From Bacilli bacterium (GTDB lineage: Bacteria > Bacillota_I > Bacilli_A > RF39 > UBA660): 54,293 bases of DNA. The stretch spans positions 1-54,293 of the forward strand of contig CAAGQJ010000045.1 of the NCBI GenBank assembly GCA_900772095.1, given 5' to 3'. Positions 9,839-18,591 of the stretch are shown in pieces. The position numbers and the translations under genes are program-made. Numbering within the stretch: the stretch's first letter is position 1; every line of letters starts with the position of its first letter. A model generated the notes under the pieces. That model saw only the letters and a list, made by a program, of their open reading frames with translations. It made no database searches and had not been told where the DNA came from.

Positions 9839-10464
9839 AAATAAAAAAGAAAGTAAAAAAAACCTTTATAATTATAACAATAATTATATTAGTACTTGCT
9901 TTATCCATAGGAGGATATTTCGTTTATAAAAGATTTAGAAGTAGCACAAAACCTACTACTGTAAAAATAGTAAATGAAATTAAAGATTATGGATATACAC
10001 TAGAAGAAGATGCACCAAAAGAATATAAAAAATTATTTGAAGAACTAGATAAAGTATTAAAAGAAGAACCAGTGGATGAAGAAGCTTATGCAAAACTAGT
10101 TGCGCAAATGCTAGTATTTGATTTCTATAACTTAGACAATAAAATATCAAAAAATGATGTCGGAGGAACTGAATTTATATTAAGCGATTATGAAAAAAAC
10201 TTTGTATATGAAGCCACCGAAACTGTATATAAGTATATAGAACATAATGTATATGGTGATAGAAAGCAAGAACTTCCAAAGGTTAGCTCTACTAGTGTAG
10301 AAAGTGTAAGAACTAATAATTATAGTTATAAAAAGATAAGTGATGACAAAGCATATATAGTAAAAGTAAAAGTAGAATATGAGGAAGATTTAGGTTATCC
10401 TACAGAAGTAACCGTTAAAATGTTACACAATGACAAAAAATTAGAAGTGTTTTATATGAAATAA
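9835..10464 (+). CDS. Membrane-anchored extracytoplasmic protein, unknown
   Basis: This 209-residue protein has a basic N-terminus, one hydrophobic segment (about 9-30) and a soluble remainder predicted outside the membrane, rich in Glu, Lys and Tyr. No lipobox cysteine or catalytic motif is seen. It overlaps LTA synthase by 4 bp (ATGA) and ends the operon before a strong terminator, so a role linked to LTA or the wall is a reasonable inference only. It resembles the first gene of the cluster in architecture (anchor plus small outer domain) but not clearly in sequence. Confidence 0.6.
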   Translation: MKIKKKVKKTFIIITIIILVLALSIGGYFVYKRFRSSTKPTTVKIVNEIKDYGYTLEEDAPKEYKKLFEELDKVLKEEPVDEEAYAKLVAQMLVFDFYNLDNKISKNDVGGTEFILSDYEKNFVYEATETVYKYIEHNVYGDRKQELPKVSSTSVESVRTNNYSYKKISDDKAYIVKVKVEYEEDLGYPTEVTVKMLHNDKKLEVFYMK

Positions 10465-10497
10465 CAAAATAGTACTTGAAAGAGTACTTTTTTGTTA
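10462..10497 (+). terminator. Strong intrinsic terminator of the envelope operon
   Basis: AGTACT, a TGAAAG loop and AGTACT form the inner stem; flanking AACAAAA and TTTTGTT extend it, followed by a T-tract. It could work in both directions. Confidence 0.8.
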
Positions 10498-10509
10498 TTA
10501 TAAAACTAT

Positions 10510-10639
10510 AGCACAGAAAAATATGAAAAAATTATCAATAACAAGTAAATTATTAAAAGAAGGGCCAAGTATAGGACAAATAATAAAATTTACTAATTCA
10601 AGTTTTCTTTTTTTAGTAAAATTCTCATTTTTACAATAA
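10510..10639 (+). pseudogene. Decayed C-terminal fragment of an Rpn/PD-(D/E)XK transposase-type gene
   Basis: A short frame (ATG at 10523, stop at 10637-10639) translates to a peptide containing KLLKEGPSIGQIIKFTN. This matches, with only a few changes, the C-terminus of the intact gene at 29527-30465 (KLLKEGLSIEQIIKVTN), and the DNA is alike over ~80 bp. The preceding residues also align weakly. No nuclease core is present upstream, so this is a remnant left after deletion of a paralogous copy. It is the main content of the 10465-10731 gap apart from a terminator and a weak promoter. Confidence 0.75.
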
Positions 10640-10731
10640 TAAAACTATTATTTTTTATAAAAATATGTTACACTAAAGAAGTAATTATAAAGATAATTTG
10701 AGATTATAAATAGTTTAAATGAGGTGAATAT

Positions 10732-11985
10732 ATGAAAAGAGCATTAGTTTTTTCTGGAGGAGGTGCTAAAGGATCATATCAAATAGGAGTATGGAAAGCA
10801 CTAAGAAAACTGCATATCAAAATAGATATTGTAACCGGATGTTCTATTGGTTCGATAAATGCAGCTTTATTTGCAGAAAATAAATATCATATAGCAAAGA
10901 AAATGTGGCTCAAAATTACAACTGATGACTTGTTTACAAAGGATGAAACAAAAGTATTTAAAACCTTAGGATTAAAATTTGATAAAGCAAAGGAATATTT
11001 AGATAGATTAATAGATGAACCAAAAATTCGTAAATCAAAAATAGATTACGGACTTGTAACATTTAATTACAAAAAAAGAACTCCTAAAATATTAACAAAG
11101 CAAGAAATACCAGAAGGAAAGCTAGTAGACTATATTCTAGCATCTTCCACATTTTATCCTTTTATAGAAAAAAAGAAAATAGATGATGATTACTATATAG
11201 ATGGTGGTTTTTATGATAATATGCCTATTAATTTAGCAGTTGATATGGGTGCCACAGAAGTAATAGCAATTGATTTAAAAAATATAGGTATTAAAAGAAA
11301 AACAAAAAATAAAGAAATACCAGTAACAGTAATAGAGTATAATCTAAATGATTACGGAACTTTAGTATTTACAAAAGAAAAAGCAAAAGAAAGAATAAAA
11401 CTAGGATATAATGATACTATGAAAAAGTTTAATAAATTAGACGGTAATACATATACTTTTAAATATAACTCATTAAGTAAAAACTATAACAAAATAAAAG
11501 AATATTATATAGATTTATTAAAAGTAATATTTTTATCCAATGATTCAAAATTAATAAAAGAAATATTCAAGATTACAAAATATAACACATTATTTGCTAA
11601 TATAAAACAAAATAAAGATATATCAAATTATATTTTAGATTCTATTGAATATTTAGGAAAGACCTTTGATATAGATAAAACAAAAATATATAATATTGAT
11701 AATTTTAATAGATTATTAATAAAAAAAGTAAAAGAATTAAACTACTTAAAAGTAGGAACTAAATTAAAAGGAAAAATGTTAATAGGGTATATTTATAATA
11801 AATATATGGAAAGTGAAAACAAAGAAAATGTATATAGGGAGTTATTTAACTTAGCATTAGTCTTTAATAAAGATTTTCTTTCAGCAGTTTATTTAATATC
11901 TATTTCTAAGAAATATAAATTAACATTTCAAGCTGAAGATGTTTATAATAATATATATAAATTTTTAAATAATAACGAAAATTAA
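10732..11985 (+). CDS. Patatin-like phospholipase family protein
   Basis: The first ~200 residues form a patatin domain: the oxyanion motif GGGAKG at residues 9-14, the nucleophile elbow GCSIG with Ser38, and the catalytic aspartate in DGG (Asp157). These proteins are lipid acyl hydrolases related to RssA and YlbK. Residues ~210-417 form a helical, lysine-rich extension that I cannot assign. No signal peptide or membrane segment is seen, so it is probably cytoplasmic or peripheral to the membrane. The start has a GAGGTG RBS. The gene stands alone between a terminator and a convergent terminator. Confidence 0.88.
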   Translation: MKRALVFSGGGAKGSYQIGVWKALRKLHIKIDIVTGCSIGSINAALFAENKYHIAKKMWLKITTDDLFTKDETKVFKTLGLKFDKAKEYLDRLIDEPKIRKSKIDYGLVTFNYKKRTPKILTKQEIPEGKLVDYILASSTFYPFIEKKKIDDDYYIDGGFYDNMPINLAVDMGATEVIAIDLKNIGIKRKTKNKEIPVTVIEYNLNDYGTLVFTKEKAKERIKLGYNDTMKKFNKLDGNTYTFKYNSLSKNYNKIKEYYIDLLKVIFLSNDSKLIKEIFKITKYNTLFANIKQNKDISNYILDSIEYLGKTFDIDKTKIYNIDNFNRLLIKKVKELNYLKVGTKLKGKMLIGYIYNKYMESENKENVYRELFNLALVFNKDFLSAVYLISISKKYKLTFQAEDVYNNIYKFLNNNEN

Positions 11986-12025
11986 AATAAAAAATAATAA
12001 GTTCGCCCTTATTATTTTTTATTTT
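11984..12025. terminator. Bidirectional terminator between convergent genes
   Basis: An exact 18-bp inverted repeat (AAAATAAAAAATAATAAG at 11984-12001 and its complement at 12008-12025) with a 6-base loop TTCGCC. It has A-tracts and T-tracts on both sides, so it can serve both the patatin gene and the minus-strand thioredoxin gene. Confidence 0.85.
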
Positions 12026-12450
12026 ATATATCCAGTAGCTTTTAATTTACCAATAATAACATCTTTACTCTTATTACCATCAATAGTAGTAGATATAGCC
12101 TTTCCATTTTCAAAGAAATATACTACTGGAGTACCATCTACTTTTACTATACTATATAATTTGCTTCTATTTTCACTTTCTAAGTTAGTTAAATTTAAAT
12201 AATATGCTTTAATTTTATAATTTTTAAGTACTTTTTCAAATACTGGTGTAAACTTCATACAATGCTGACAATCTGTTTGCTTTATGTATAAAATAAAGTC
12301 CTCGTTATTATCAATTTTTTTAACTAAGGTATTATAGTTTATTTCAGTTAAATATTCATTATTATCATGATCACCAAATATTATAATAACTGCAACCAAA
12401 ATTATGATAATAGAACCCATTATAATTAAAAATTTATTTTTCACTTTCAT
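12019..12450 (-). CDS. Membrane-anchored thioredoxin-like protein
   Basis: A single N-terminal membrane segment (~25 residues) is followed by a thioredoxin-fold domain with the redox motif CQHC (in TDCQHCMKF) and the cis-proline region VDGTPVVYFF. It probably acts outside the membrane in thiol-disulfide exchange; partners are unknown. The frame extends up to a GTG at 12471, but AAAGGTG at 12451-12457 points to a start at ATG 12450 or GTG 12444 (the GTG has the better spacing). It is one of only three clear minus-strand genes in the window and has no operon partner. Confidence 0.82.
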   Translation of the reverse strand: MKVKNKFLIIMGSIIIILVAVIIIFGDHDNNEYLTEINYNTLVKKIDNNEDFILYIKQTDCQHCMKFTPVFEKVLKNYKIKAYYLNLTNLESENRSKLYSIVKVDGTPVVYFFENGKAISTTIDGNKSKDVIIGKLKATGYIK

Positions 12451-12507
12451 CACCTTTATAAATAATAACACTTTTTCCGTGAAATGTATAATATTTTATA
12501 AAAAAAA

Positions 12508-12536
12508 TTGACAAATTTTAATAAATACTGTAATAT
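12508..12536 (+). promoter_or_regulatory. Promoter of the first pilin-like gene of the secretion locus
   Basis: Consensus TTGACA at 12508-12513, 17-bp spacer and TAATAT at 12531-12536. This places the transcript start near 12543, so the coding start must be ATG 12562 and not any codon further upstream. Confidence 0.75.
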
Positions 12537-12561
12537 TAAATACAGAAAGAGAGGTTATATT

Positions 12562-12894
12562 ATGTTTATATTAGAAACGTTCTGTGAAGGTAGTGTATTA
12601 AATATATTTAACGTAATAGCAAAAGTAGTTTTTATATTAAAAATCGCAATTCCAATAATTATTGTAATTCTAGCAACACTTGATTTAGGAAAAGCTGTTA
12701 TGGCTGGTGAAGAAAAAGCAATAAAAGAAGCACAAAATATGTTAATAAAAAGACTTATTTACGGTGTAGCTATTTTCTTTGTTGTCACAATTGTACAAGT
12801 AGTATTTAGATTAGTTAATGAAACTGTAGGAAGTAGTCCTTGTTGGTATGAGGCAACTCGTTTAGATCCTTGGAACTATGATTGGAAAAATTAA
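12562..12894 (+). CDS. Pilin-like small two-helix membrane protein (T4SS locus), copy 1
   Basis: This 110-residue protein has two hydrophobic helices (about 18-42 and 66-90) joined by a short charged loop (AGEEKAIKEAQN) and ends in a Trp-rich tail. The architecture matches TrbC/VirB2 or the T4SS_pilin family of Gram-positive conjugation systems. The two downstream paralogs share the loop pattern and the helix after it. The start is ATG 12562 with AGAGAGG upstream. The gene has its own promoter and a strong terminator, so it may be expressed at a different level from the rest of the locus, as would suit a major structural subunit (inference). It differs most from the other two copies. Confidence 0.65.
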   Translation: MFILETFCEGSVLNIFNVIAKVVFILKIAIPIIIVILATLDLGKAVMAGEEKAIKEAQNMLIKRLIYGVAIFFVVTIVQVVFRLVNETVGSSPCWYEATRLDPWNYDWKN

Positions 12895-12911
12895 TTAATT
12901 AAAATATTTTT

Positions 12912-12945
12912 AACAAATAACATATTGTTATTTGTTTTTTTTTTT
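12912..12945 (+). terminator. Strong terminator isolating the first pilin-like gene
   Basis: AACAAATAACA, TAT loop, TGTTATTTGTT (11-bp perfect stem), followed by a run of nine further T. The -35 box of the next promoter (TTGTTA) lies inside the descending arm. Confidence 0.85.
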
Positions 12946-12953
12946 GTTATACT
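12925..12953 (+). promoter_or_regulatory. Promoter of the pilin 2-VirB6a module
   Basis: TTGTTA at 12925-12930, 17-bp spacer, TATACT at 12948-12953 with TG one base before it. The -35 is embedded in the terminator stem of the preceding gene. The promoter of the second module at 15855 has the same -35, spacing and extended -10. Confidence 0.65.
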
Positions 12954-12987
12954 ATTTATAGAATAAAGATAGTAGGTGATTAACTAA

Positions 12988-13311
12988 ATGAATAATTTCT
13001 TGTTAAAAATTAGTAACTTATATATAAGTGTTTTAGATGCGGACTGTTCTATTCTTGGCGAAAAATTACAGAAAATTTTAAACGATGCATTTCTTGCAAT
13101 AAAAATATGCGTTCCAATACTTTGCGTCGTTTTAATATCTATAGATATATTAAGCGCAGTTACCTCTGGTGATGAAAAAAATATGAAAGATGCCCAAAGT
13201 AAAGCAGTCAAAAGATTAATAATAGGTATAGTAATATTTTTTATTCCTACATTTATAAATTTATTATTAAAATGGATAGGATATACAACAGGTACTTGCG
13301 GAATAGGATAG
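12988..13311 (+). CDS. Pilin-like small two-helix membrane protein (T4SS locus), copy 2
   Basis: This 107-residue protein has two membrane helices (about 35-57 and 75-97), a charged loop (SGDEKNMKDAQ) and a short C-terminal tail ending in TTGTCGIG. It is closely related to copy 3 at 15914: both share KICVPI followed by a second hydrophobic run, then KRLIIGIVIFFIPT and the GTCGIG end. A VirB2/TrbC-like pilin or a short inner-membrane component is the likely role. It is followed 13 bp later by the VirB6-like gene. AGTAGGTG serves as RBS. Confidence 0.68.
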   Translation: MNNFLLKISNLYISVLDADCSILGEKLQKILNDAFLAIKICVPILCVVLISIDILSAVTSGDEKNMKDAQSKAVKRLIIGIVIFFIPTFINLLLKWIGYTTGTCGIG

Positions 13312-13324
13312 GAGATGAAAACAA

Positions 13325-15829
13325 GTGGCTAAATATATATTTAAACTTTTAATAGGTATATATAATTCTGTTAGAAAAATTTATGATTTATTTTTAAGTG
13401 TTGCTCAAAATACTGATTTTGGTGCTCGCGATGTTATGCAAAACTTTGATAGCTTAATAGATGCTATATATGTATTATGTGGCGTGTTTATGTTATTTAG
13501 AATAACTGTTAGTTTTTTGAGCATGCTAATAGATCCTGATAGAGTAAATGATAAACAAGCAGGGGCAGGCTCAGTAATAAAGAGAGTATTCATATCTATA
13601 ATTCTACTAATTATATGTAGACCAAGCAACTTTTGTTTTGGTTTATTTGATAAGTTGGAAGACGCTATAGTGGGCGAAGGTGGGATATTAGAAAATATCA
13701 CAGAACAACTTCCATCAATGACAGAAACAGAGTATGTTTCATATAGAAAAGGTTTTTCAATAATGTTTGATGATGTTTATGCAGCCGATAATATAAAGTG
13801 CTTATATCAGGCATATTCTAAGAATGGAGAATGGGGAAAAGACCAGGCAGGAAAAGACTCATTTGAAATATCTGCTAAGCCGCGCGAAATGCAATATATA
13901 ACCTTTACTAAAAATACATCAGGAATATCCATTAAATCAAAATGGGGAACGAATTCAGGATGGTATATAGAATTTCAAAATTCTGGGAGTATTGAAGGTT
14001 TTAAATATGATAATTCCTATTTGATTAATGATATAATTAGTTACAAAATGAATGTTAGTAAGATAGAAAAAAATTATCTAAGTAATGGAAAATGCCCACC
14101 ATATATATCGTACGAAAAAAGCGTTGCTGAATTCATGAACTCGAATAAATATATTGAGAAATATACTAGTTCTTATTATTCAAAAACTATACCAATAACT
14201 AACCATGAAACAATGTTAAAAAAAGTACAAGATGAATTAATACAAAACATGAGCAAGAATTATATTAAAAATCGTGATGGAATTGATGCGGATCGTGAAC
14301 TATTAAAATATTCTACATCATTGAGTGACGAAGATAAAGAAACATTATCAAAAAATTTAGCAGAAAAATATTTGTTAGTAGACGATCAAGCGACTATATT
14401 TGCTCGTTCCATGCTTCTTTCTTTTACTGACCAGTTAGATGATAGCGAAGATACAGCAAATACTTTAAATACAGTACTTCATAGTTCAGAAGCTAATAAT
14501 AATGTTTTTAAATTAATGAAGGGCGATAATCCTAAAGTTGACACGGATGCTTTAATGGCAATAATTTTCGGGATTGGATTAATGGTATATTTGTTTATTT
14601 TGTGCGTCGATTTAATTGTTCGTGAATTTAAACTCATGATGTTGAAAGTTATGTCCCCAATTCCTGTAATATGCTATATAGACCCAAAAGATAAAGTTTT
14701 TAGTGCTTGGTTAAAAATGTTTATTTCTGTTTATGTTGATTTATTCATAAAGTTATTATGTATAAATCTTGCAGTAAGTATTTTAAATGCGTTTTTATCA
14801 GCAAATGAGCTTGCTTCCGGATTTCAAAAAATAATGGTTATAATAGCTATATTTGTGTTTGCAAAAGCGCTACCTTCTATAATAAATAAAATATTTGGTA
14901 TTGAAGCATCTGCTAATTCATTTAAAGAAATAGGCAAAATGGCAAAAACAGGATTAGGAATTGCAGCAGGTGGTGCAATTGCAGGTGCTGCTACTATAGG
15001 AACAGGTTGGGCAGCATATCATGCTAGCAAAGGCCAAGGTTTTGGCAATAGGTTGCTTGCAGCAGCAGGTGGAGTAGGACGAGTTGCGACTGGAACGTTA
15101 CGAGGAATGGGCGGAGGCGCAAGAGGAAATATAACCGCAGGTTTAAGCGCTGCAAGAACCAATATGAGAAATAGACAAGCATATACTGACGGAGTTACAG
15201 CATCAGCACTTACAGGTGCTACGTTATTTAGTGGAATAGGAATGGACTATGCCTCAAGAAAAGATAGAGAAATTCAGTCTATAGTTGCCGATCAAGAAAG
15301 ATACAATGAGTTTAGTGAAAACTATAAAAGTAAGATGGAGAGTTTAGCTGACGATTCAAAGTTTATGAGTACACTTGCTGCGGCACGCTCAAAAAACCTA
15401 ATTACTGGAACCCAATATGAAAGTATTCGTGATGATTTTATTGCAGAACAGATTGCACATGCTGGGCAAAGTAATTATAAAGGAAGTACATATAAGCAAT
15501 TACTTTCAAAACACGGTGTCAGCAATATGTCTGCTTTTGAGTTTAATGTAAATGAGCAAATGACAGCAGAAGGAAAATCTAAACAAATGGAAGCACTATT
15601 AAAAGGCGCGACTAATTATGCTAAAAGTAATGCTAGTGTCAGAACAGCAATTGAAAAAGCTGGTGGAACTATTGAAATTCAAACATATGCTGACCTTAAA
15701 AATGCAAATACAGCCGTTAAAGATGCATCAATAGAAAATCAAAACAAAATTGATGCTGTTAAGAATACTGATGAATACAGAAAAGCAGATAGTGCTCGTA
15801 AAACGGCAAATGAAAATCGTGGAAAATAA
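13325..15829 (+). CDS. VirB6/TrbL-like T4SS membrane channel protein, copy A
   Basis: The 834-residue protein has membrane segments at ~45-68 and ~86-106, a large outer domain at ~115-405, four further hydrophobic stretches at ~409-433, 437-452, 464-491 and 502-522, and then a Gly/Ala-rich, charged cytoplasmic tail of ~300 residues. This matches the VirB6/TrbL group of conjugation channel proteins. Copy B at 16244 shares the segment FMLFRITVSFL, the IDP and AGAG motifs, IDPKDK and the NKIFGI motif, but the outer domain and tail diverge. The start is GTG with GGAGATG ahead of it. The tail could bind the coupling or VirB4 ATPase (inference). Confidence 0.75.
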   Translation: MAKYIFKLLIGIYNSVRKIYDLFLSVAQNTDFGARDVMQNFDSLIDAIYVLCGVFMLFRITVSFLSMLIDPDRVNDKQAGAGSVIKRVFISIILLIICRPSNFCFGLFDKLEDAIVGEGGILENITEQLPSMTETEYVSYRKGFSIMFDDVYAADNIKCLYQAYSKNGEWGKDQAGKDSFEISAKPREMQYITFTKNTSGISIKSKWGTNSGWYIEFQNSGSIEGFKYDNSYLINDIISYKMNVSKIEKNYLSNGKCPPYISYEKSVAEFMNSNKYIEKYTSSYYSKTIPITNHETMLKKVQDELIQNMSKNYIKNRDGIDADRELLKYSTSLSDEDKETLSKNLAEKYLLVDDQATIFARSMLLSFTDQLDDSEDTANTLNTVLHSSEANNNVFKLMKGDNPKVDTDALMAIIFGIGLMVYLFILCVDLIVREFKLMMLKVMSPIPVICYIDPKDKVFSAWLKMFISVYVDLFIKLLCINLAVSILNAFLSANELASGFQKIMVIIAIFVFAKALPSIINKIFGIEASANSFKEIGKMAKTGLGIAAGGAIAGAATIGTGWAAYHASKGQGFGNRLLAAAGGVGRVATGTLRGMGGGARGNITAGLSAARTNMRNRQAYTDGVTASALTGATLFSGIGMDYASRKDREIQSIVADQERYNEFSENYKSKMESLADDSKFMSTLAAARSKNLITGTQYESIRDDFIAEQIAHAGQSNYKGSTYKQLLSKHGVSNMSAFEFNVNEQMTAEGKSKQMEALLKGATNYAKSNASVRTAIEKAGGTIEIQTYADLKNANTAVKDASIENQNKIDAVKNTDEYRKADSARKTANENRGK

Positions 15830-15854
15830 AGTAAAATTTTCTTAAATTATTTAA

Positions 15855-15883
15855 TTGTTATTTATTAATTATTATGTTATAAT
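15855..15883 (+). promoter_or_regulatory. Promoter of the pilin 3-VirB6b module
   Basis: TTGTTA at 15855-15860, 17-bp spacer, TATAAT at 15878-15883 preceded by TGt. The same architecture stands before pilin copy 2, so the promoter seems to have been duplicated with the genes. Confidence 0.65.
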
Positions 15884-15913
15884 AATCAGAGTATTTATTC
15901 AGAGGGTGATTAA

Positions 15914-16231
15914 ATGGAAAAAATTGGTAATTTAACAATTAAATATTTAAATATATTAAATGATTGTAATGTTTTAGGTAATGACTTACTTGAAATATTA
16001 CAAGAAGTGTTTAAAATTATTAAAATATGCGTTCCAATAATTTGTGTTATCCTAATAATGATAGATATGTTATCTGCTGTTATTGGTGATAACACAAAGA
16101 CTGTGAACGAAGCGTTAAATAGATCTATAAAAAGATTAATAATAGGAATAGTAATATTTTTTATTCCAACGGTTGTAAATTTATTATTAAATATGTCAGG
16201 TTATATAACTGGCACATGTGGTATAGGATAG
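15914..16231 (+). CDS. Pilin-like small two-helix membrane protein (T4SS locus), copy 3
   Basis: The 105-residue protein has two membrane helices and the loop GDNTKTVNEALN between them. From residue ~35 on it aligns to copy 2 almost without gaps (KICVPIICV, KRLIIGIVIFFIPTVVNLLLN, ending GTCGIG). The role is probably the same pilin-like or core subunit. It directly precedes VirB6 copy B (12 bp to the ATG), as copy 2 precedes copy A, so the two gene pairs are a tandem duplication. RBS AGAGGGTG. Confidence 0.68.
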   Translation: MEKIGNLTIKYLNILNDCNVLGNDLLEILQEVFKIIKICVPIICVILIMIDMLSAVIGDNTKTVNEALNRSIKRLIIGIVIFFIPTVVNLLLNMSGYITGTCGIG

Positions 16232-16243
16232 GCGGTGAAGTTT

Positions 16244-18571
16244 ATGATTAATTATATTTATATGTTAGCATCTGCTACTAAACTTGGTAAAGTAATAAGT
16301 GAAGGTTTTTTCACTCTTATTTGTGATATTTATAAAACTTTAGCGCGTGTCTACGATTTAATTTTAAATATTGCTACAACTAGAATTGATTTTACTGATA
16401 CAATTTCTTCGTTTACTAGTGTCATTTATGTTTTAATGGGTGTATTCATGCTATTTAGAATAACTGTTAGTTTTTTAAACATGTTAATAGATCCTGATAA
16501 AATAAATGATAAAAGTGCTGGTGCTGGTGCAATTATTAAAAGAGTATTTATTTCGTTAATATTACTTATTGTGCTAAAACCAGGTTCATTCGGATTTAAT
16601 TTTATGAATAAACTTGAAGAAGCAATCCTAGCACCAGATGGTATTATAAGTAGTTTTGTTGGTGCAATAAATTATAATTCACTTACAATTCCAGAAGAAA
16701 AGCCAGAAAGTGAAGTACATGATTGTTACTTTTTTGAATATTCAGATGATGGAATAGATAAATCAAAAATATTTGATGCTCATCATTTTAAAATATCAAC
16801 AAACAGAAATTTATTATCTTCTAATGCTAGAAAAATTGATGGAGTAGGCAATTATTATATAGAATTTTTAACAGATAGTATTACATCAAATGGCGTAACA
16901 TTAAATTTTTCATCGTATGATTATGATATTACAGCAACTTCTAATTTCAGTGCATGTCCTGCTATTTTTACTCAAAAAGGAGGCAATAAAAATTTACAGG
17001 CAAGCATTGGAGATAGTAAAAAATGGGGTTTAAGAACATATAATTTTGATGTTCAATCCTCAGAAACAGAATTTATGGTATATTTGGGAAGATATAGAGC
17101 AAAACATAGCTCAGCAGTTTACTATAATAAAGAATTAGAAAACTTTTCAAAAACTTCAGAGGAGTACTATATAGAGTATAATGACACGAAAGCAAGTGAC
17201 GGAGCTTTAGCATTCTCCAAAGCAATCTTAAAATCATTTATAAGTAGTAATGGCAGTAATGTAAATGAAATTACTGATAAATTATTACTAAATTCGTTAG
17301 GCAACAAAACTGTATTTGATGCTTATCAAAGTGATAAAATTGATATTGATTTATTCTTATCATTAATTATAGGAGTTGCTATTACAGTCTATTTAATTTT
17401 CATTTGTGTAGATGTTGTAGTACGTAGTTTAAAATTATTATTACTTCAAATAATTGCCCCTGTAGCAGTTATAAGTTATATAGATCCAAAAGATAAAATA
17501 TTTAATGAATGGGGAAAAATGTATTTATCAACATATGCTGATATATTTATCAAACTATTTGCAATAGGACTTGTTATGAATCTAATGGAAATAGTACTTA
17601 ATATTAAAACACCTGGATGGAGTTTATTCTATATATTAGGTTTATTAATATTTATTAAAGCAATACCTACAATGATTAACAAGATTTTTGGTATAGATAT
17701 GTCTTCAGGTTCATTTAAAGATATATGGGATACTGCTAAGAAAGGCTTTGGAATTACAGCAGGAGCTATTGCTGGAGGATTTGTTGGTAGCATGACTGGT
17801 AAAGGGTTTGGCAGAGTATCAGGGGCTGTTCGTGGCGCTCTTCAAGGAGCAGGATCTGGATATAAAGGCGATGTACTAGGAGGAGCTCACAAGGTAGCAG
17901 CTAAGAACTTTAGAATAAATGATGCTAAAGCTGATGGACTAGGCTTCTTTAGACGTACTGCTGCGGAAATGGCTGGAACTCTTGGAATTTCACCAAAAAC
18001 TAAACTAGATAATATGATTAAATCAAAAGTTGATGATCAAAAAACTCTTGATGATTGGAGAGGTCAAAAAGATAAAATAGAAGAAATGGCAGAAAAGAAC
18101 AATGTTATTTCCGACTTAAAAACAAAACTTACAAATGGTGAAATTGGAAAAGAAGACTATAAAGCAATTAGAAAAGAGTATATTAAATGGATGACTGCAA
18201 AAGATAAAAATGGCATGTACTCTGCACTTAATGGTGCTACATTTGTATCCCAAAAAGGTTATAAAAATTTAAAAACTGGTCAAATGGATGCAGTAGAAAT
18301 AAAATATTCTGAAGGAGATGCTGGTAAGGTAAGACATGCTTTTGAAGTAGCACAAACAACTTTCTCCAAAAACAGTTCATTACAAAAATTACTATCTGAT
18401 CCTAAAACTCATAAACCAGTTGATATGAATACATATGACAATTATCTTGATTCAGAAGAATACGCTACAAAATTACGTAATAACTTTGATACAGAAATTG
18501 TTGGTATTCAACAATCTGATGAATACAGAAGAGCAGTTGCATTTGATGACTATTCAAAACAATCTAAATAA
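16244..18571 (+). CDS. VirB6/TrbL-like T4SS membrane channel protein, copy B
   Basis: This 775-residue protein has the same layout as copy A: two N-terminal membrane segments, a large outer domain, a group of hydrophobic segments around IDPKDK, and a Gly-rich then charged cytoplasmic tail. Identity is high in the membrane parts (ITVSFLNMLIDPDKIND against the corresponding stretch of A) and low in the outer domain and tail, so the two copies may recognise different substrates or build a hetero-oligomeric channel (inference). I prefer ATG 16244 with AGGCGGTG as RBS over the GTG at 16235. The downstream PrgI gene begins 20 bp after its stop. Confidence 0.75.
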   Translation: MINYIYMLASATKLGKVISEGFFTLICDIYKTLARVYDLILNIATTRIDFTDTISSFTSVIYVLMGVFMLFRITVSFLNMLIDPDKINDKSAGAGAIIKRVFISLILLIVLKPGSFGFNFMNKLEEAILAPDGIISSFVGAINYNSLTIPEEKPESEVHDCYFFEYSDDGIDKSKIFDAHHFKISTNRNLLSSNARKIDGVGNYYIEFLTDSITSNGVTLNFSSYDYDITATSNFSACPAIFTQKGGNKNLQASIGDSKKWGLRTYNFDVQSSETEFMVYLGRYRAKHSSAVYYNKELENFSKTSEEYYIEYNDTKASDGALAFSKAILKSFISSNGSNVNEITDKLLLNSLGNKTVFDAYQSDKIDIDLFLSLIIGVAITVYLIFICVDVVVRSLKLLLLQIIAPVAVISYIDPKDKIFNEWGKMYLSTYADIFIKLFAIGLVMNLMEIVLNIKTPGWSLFYILGLLIFIKAIPTMINKIFGIDMSSGSFKDIWDTAKKGFGITAGAIAGGFVGSMTGKGFGRVSGAVRGALQGAGSGYKGDVLGGAHKVAAKNFRINDAKADGLGFFRRTAAEMAGTLGISPKTKLDNMIKSKVDDQKTLDDWRGQKDKIEEMAEKNNVISDLKTKLTNGEIGKEDYKAIRKEYIKWMTAKDKNGMYSALNGATFVSQKGYKNLKTGQMDAVEIKYSEGDAGKVRHAFEVAQTTFSKNSSLQKLLSDPKTHKPVDMNTYDNYLDSEEYATKLRNNFDTEIVGIQQSDEYRRAVAFDDYSKQSK

Positions 18572-18591
18572 TAAAAAGGAGTGTGATATAA

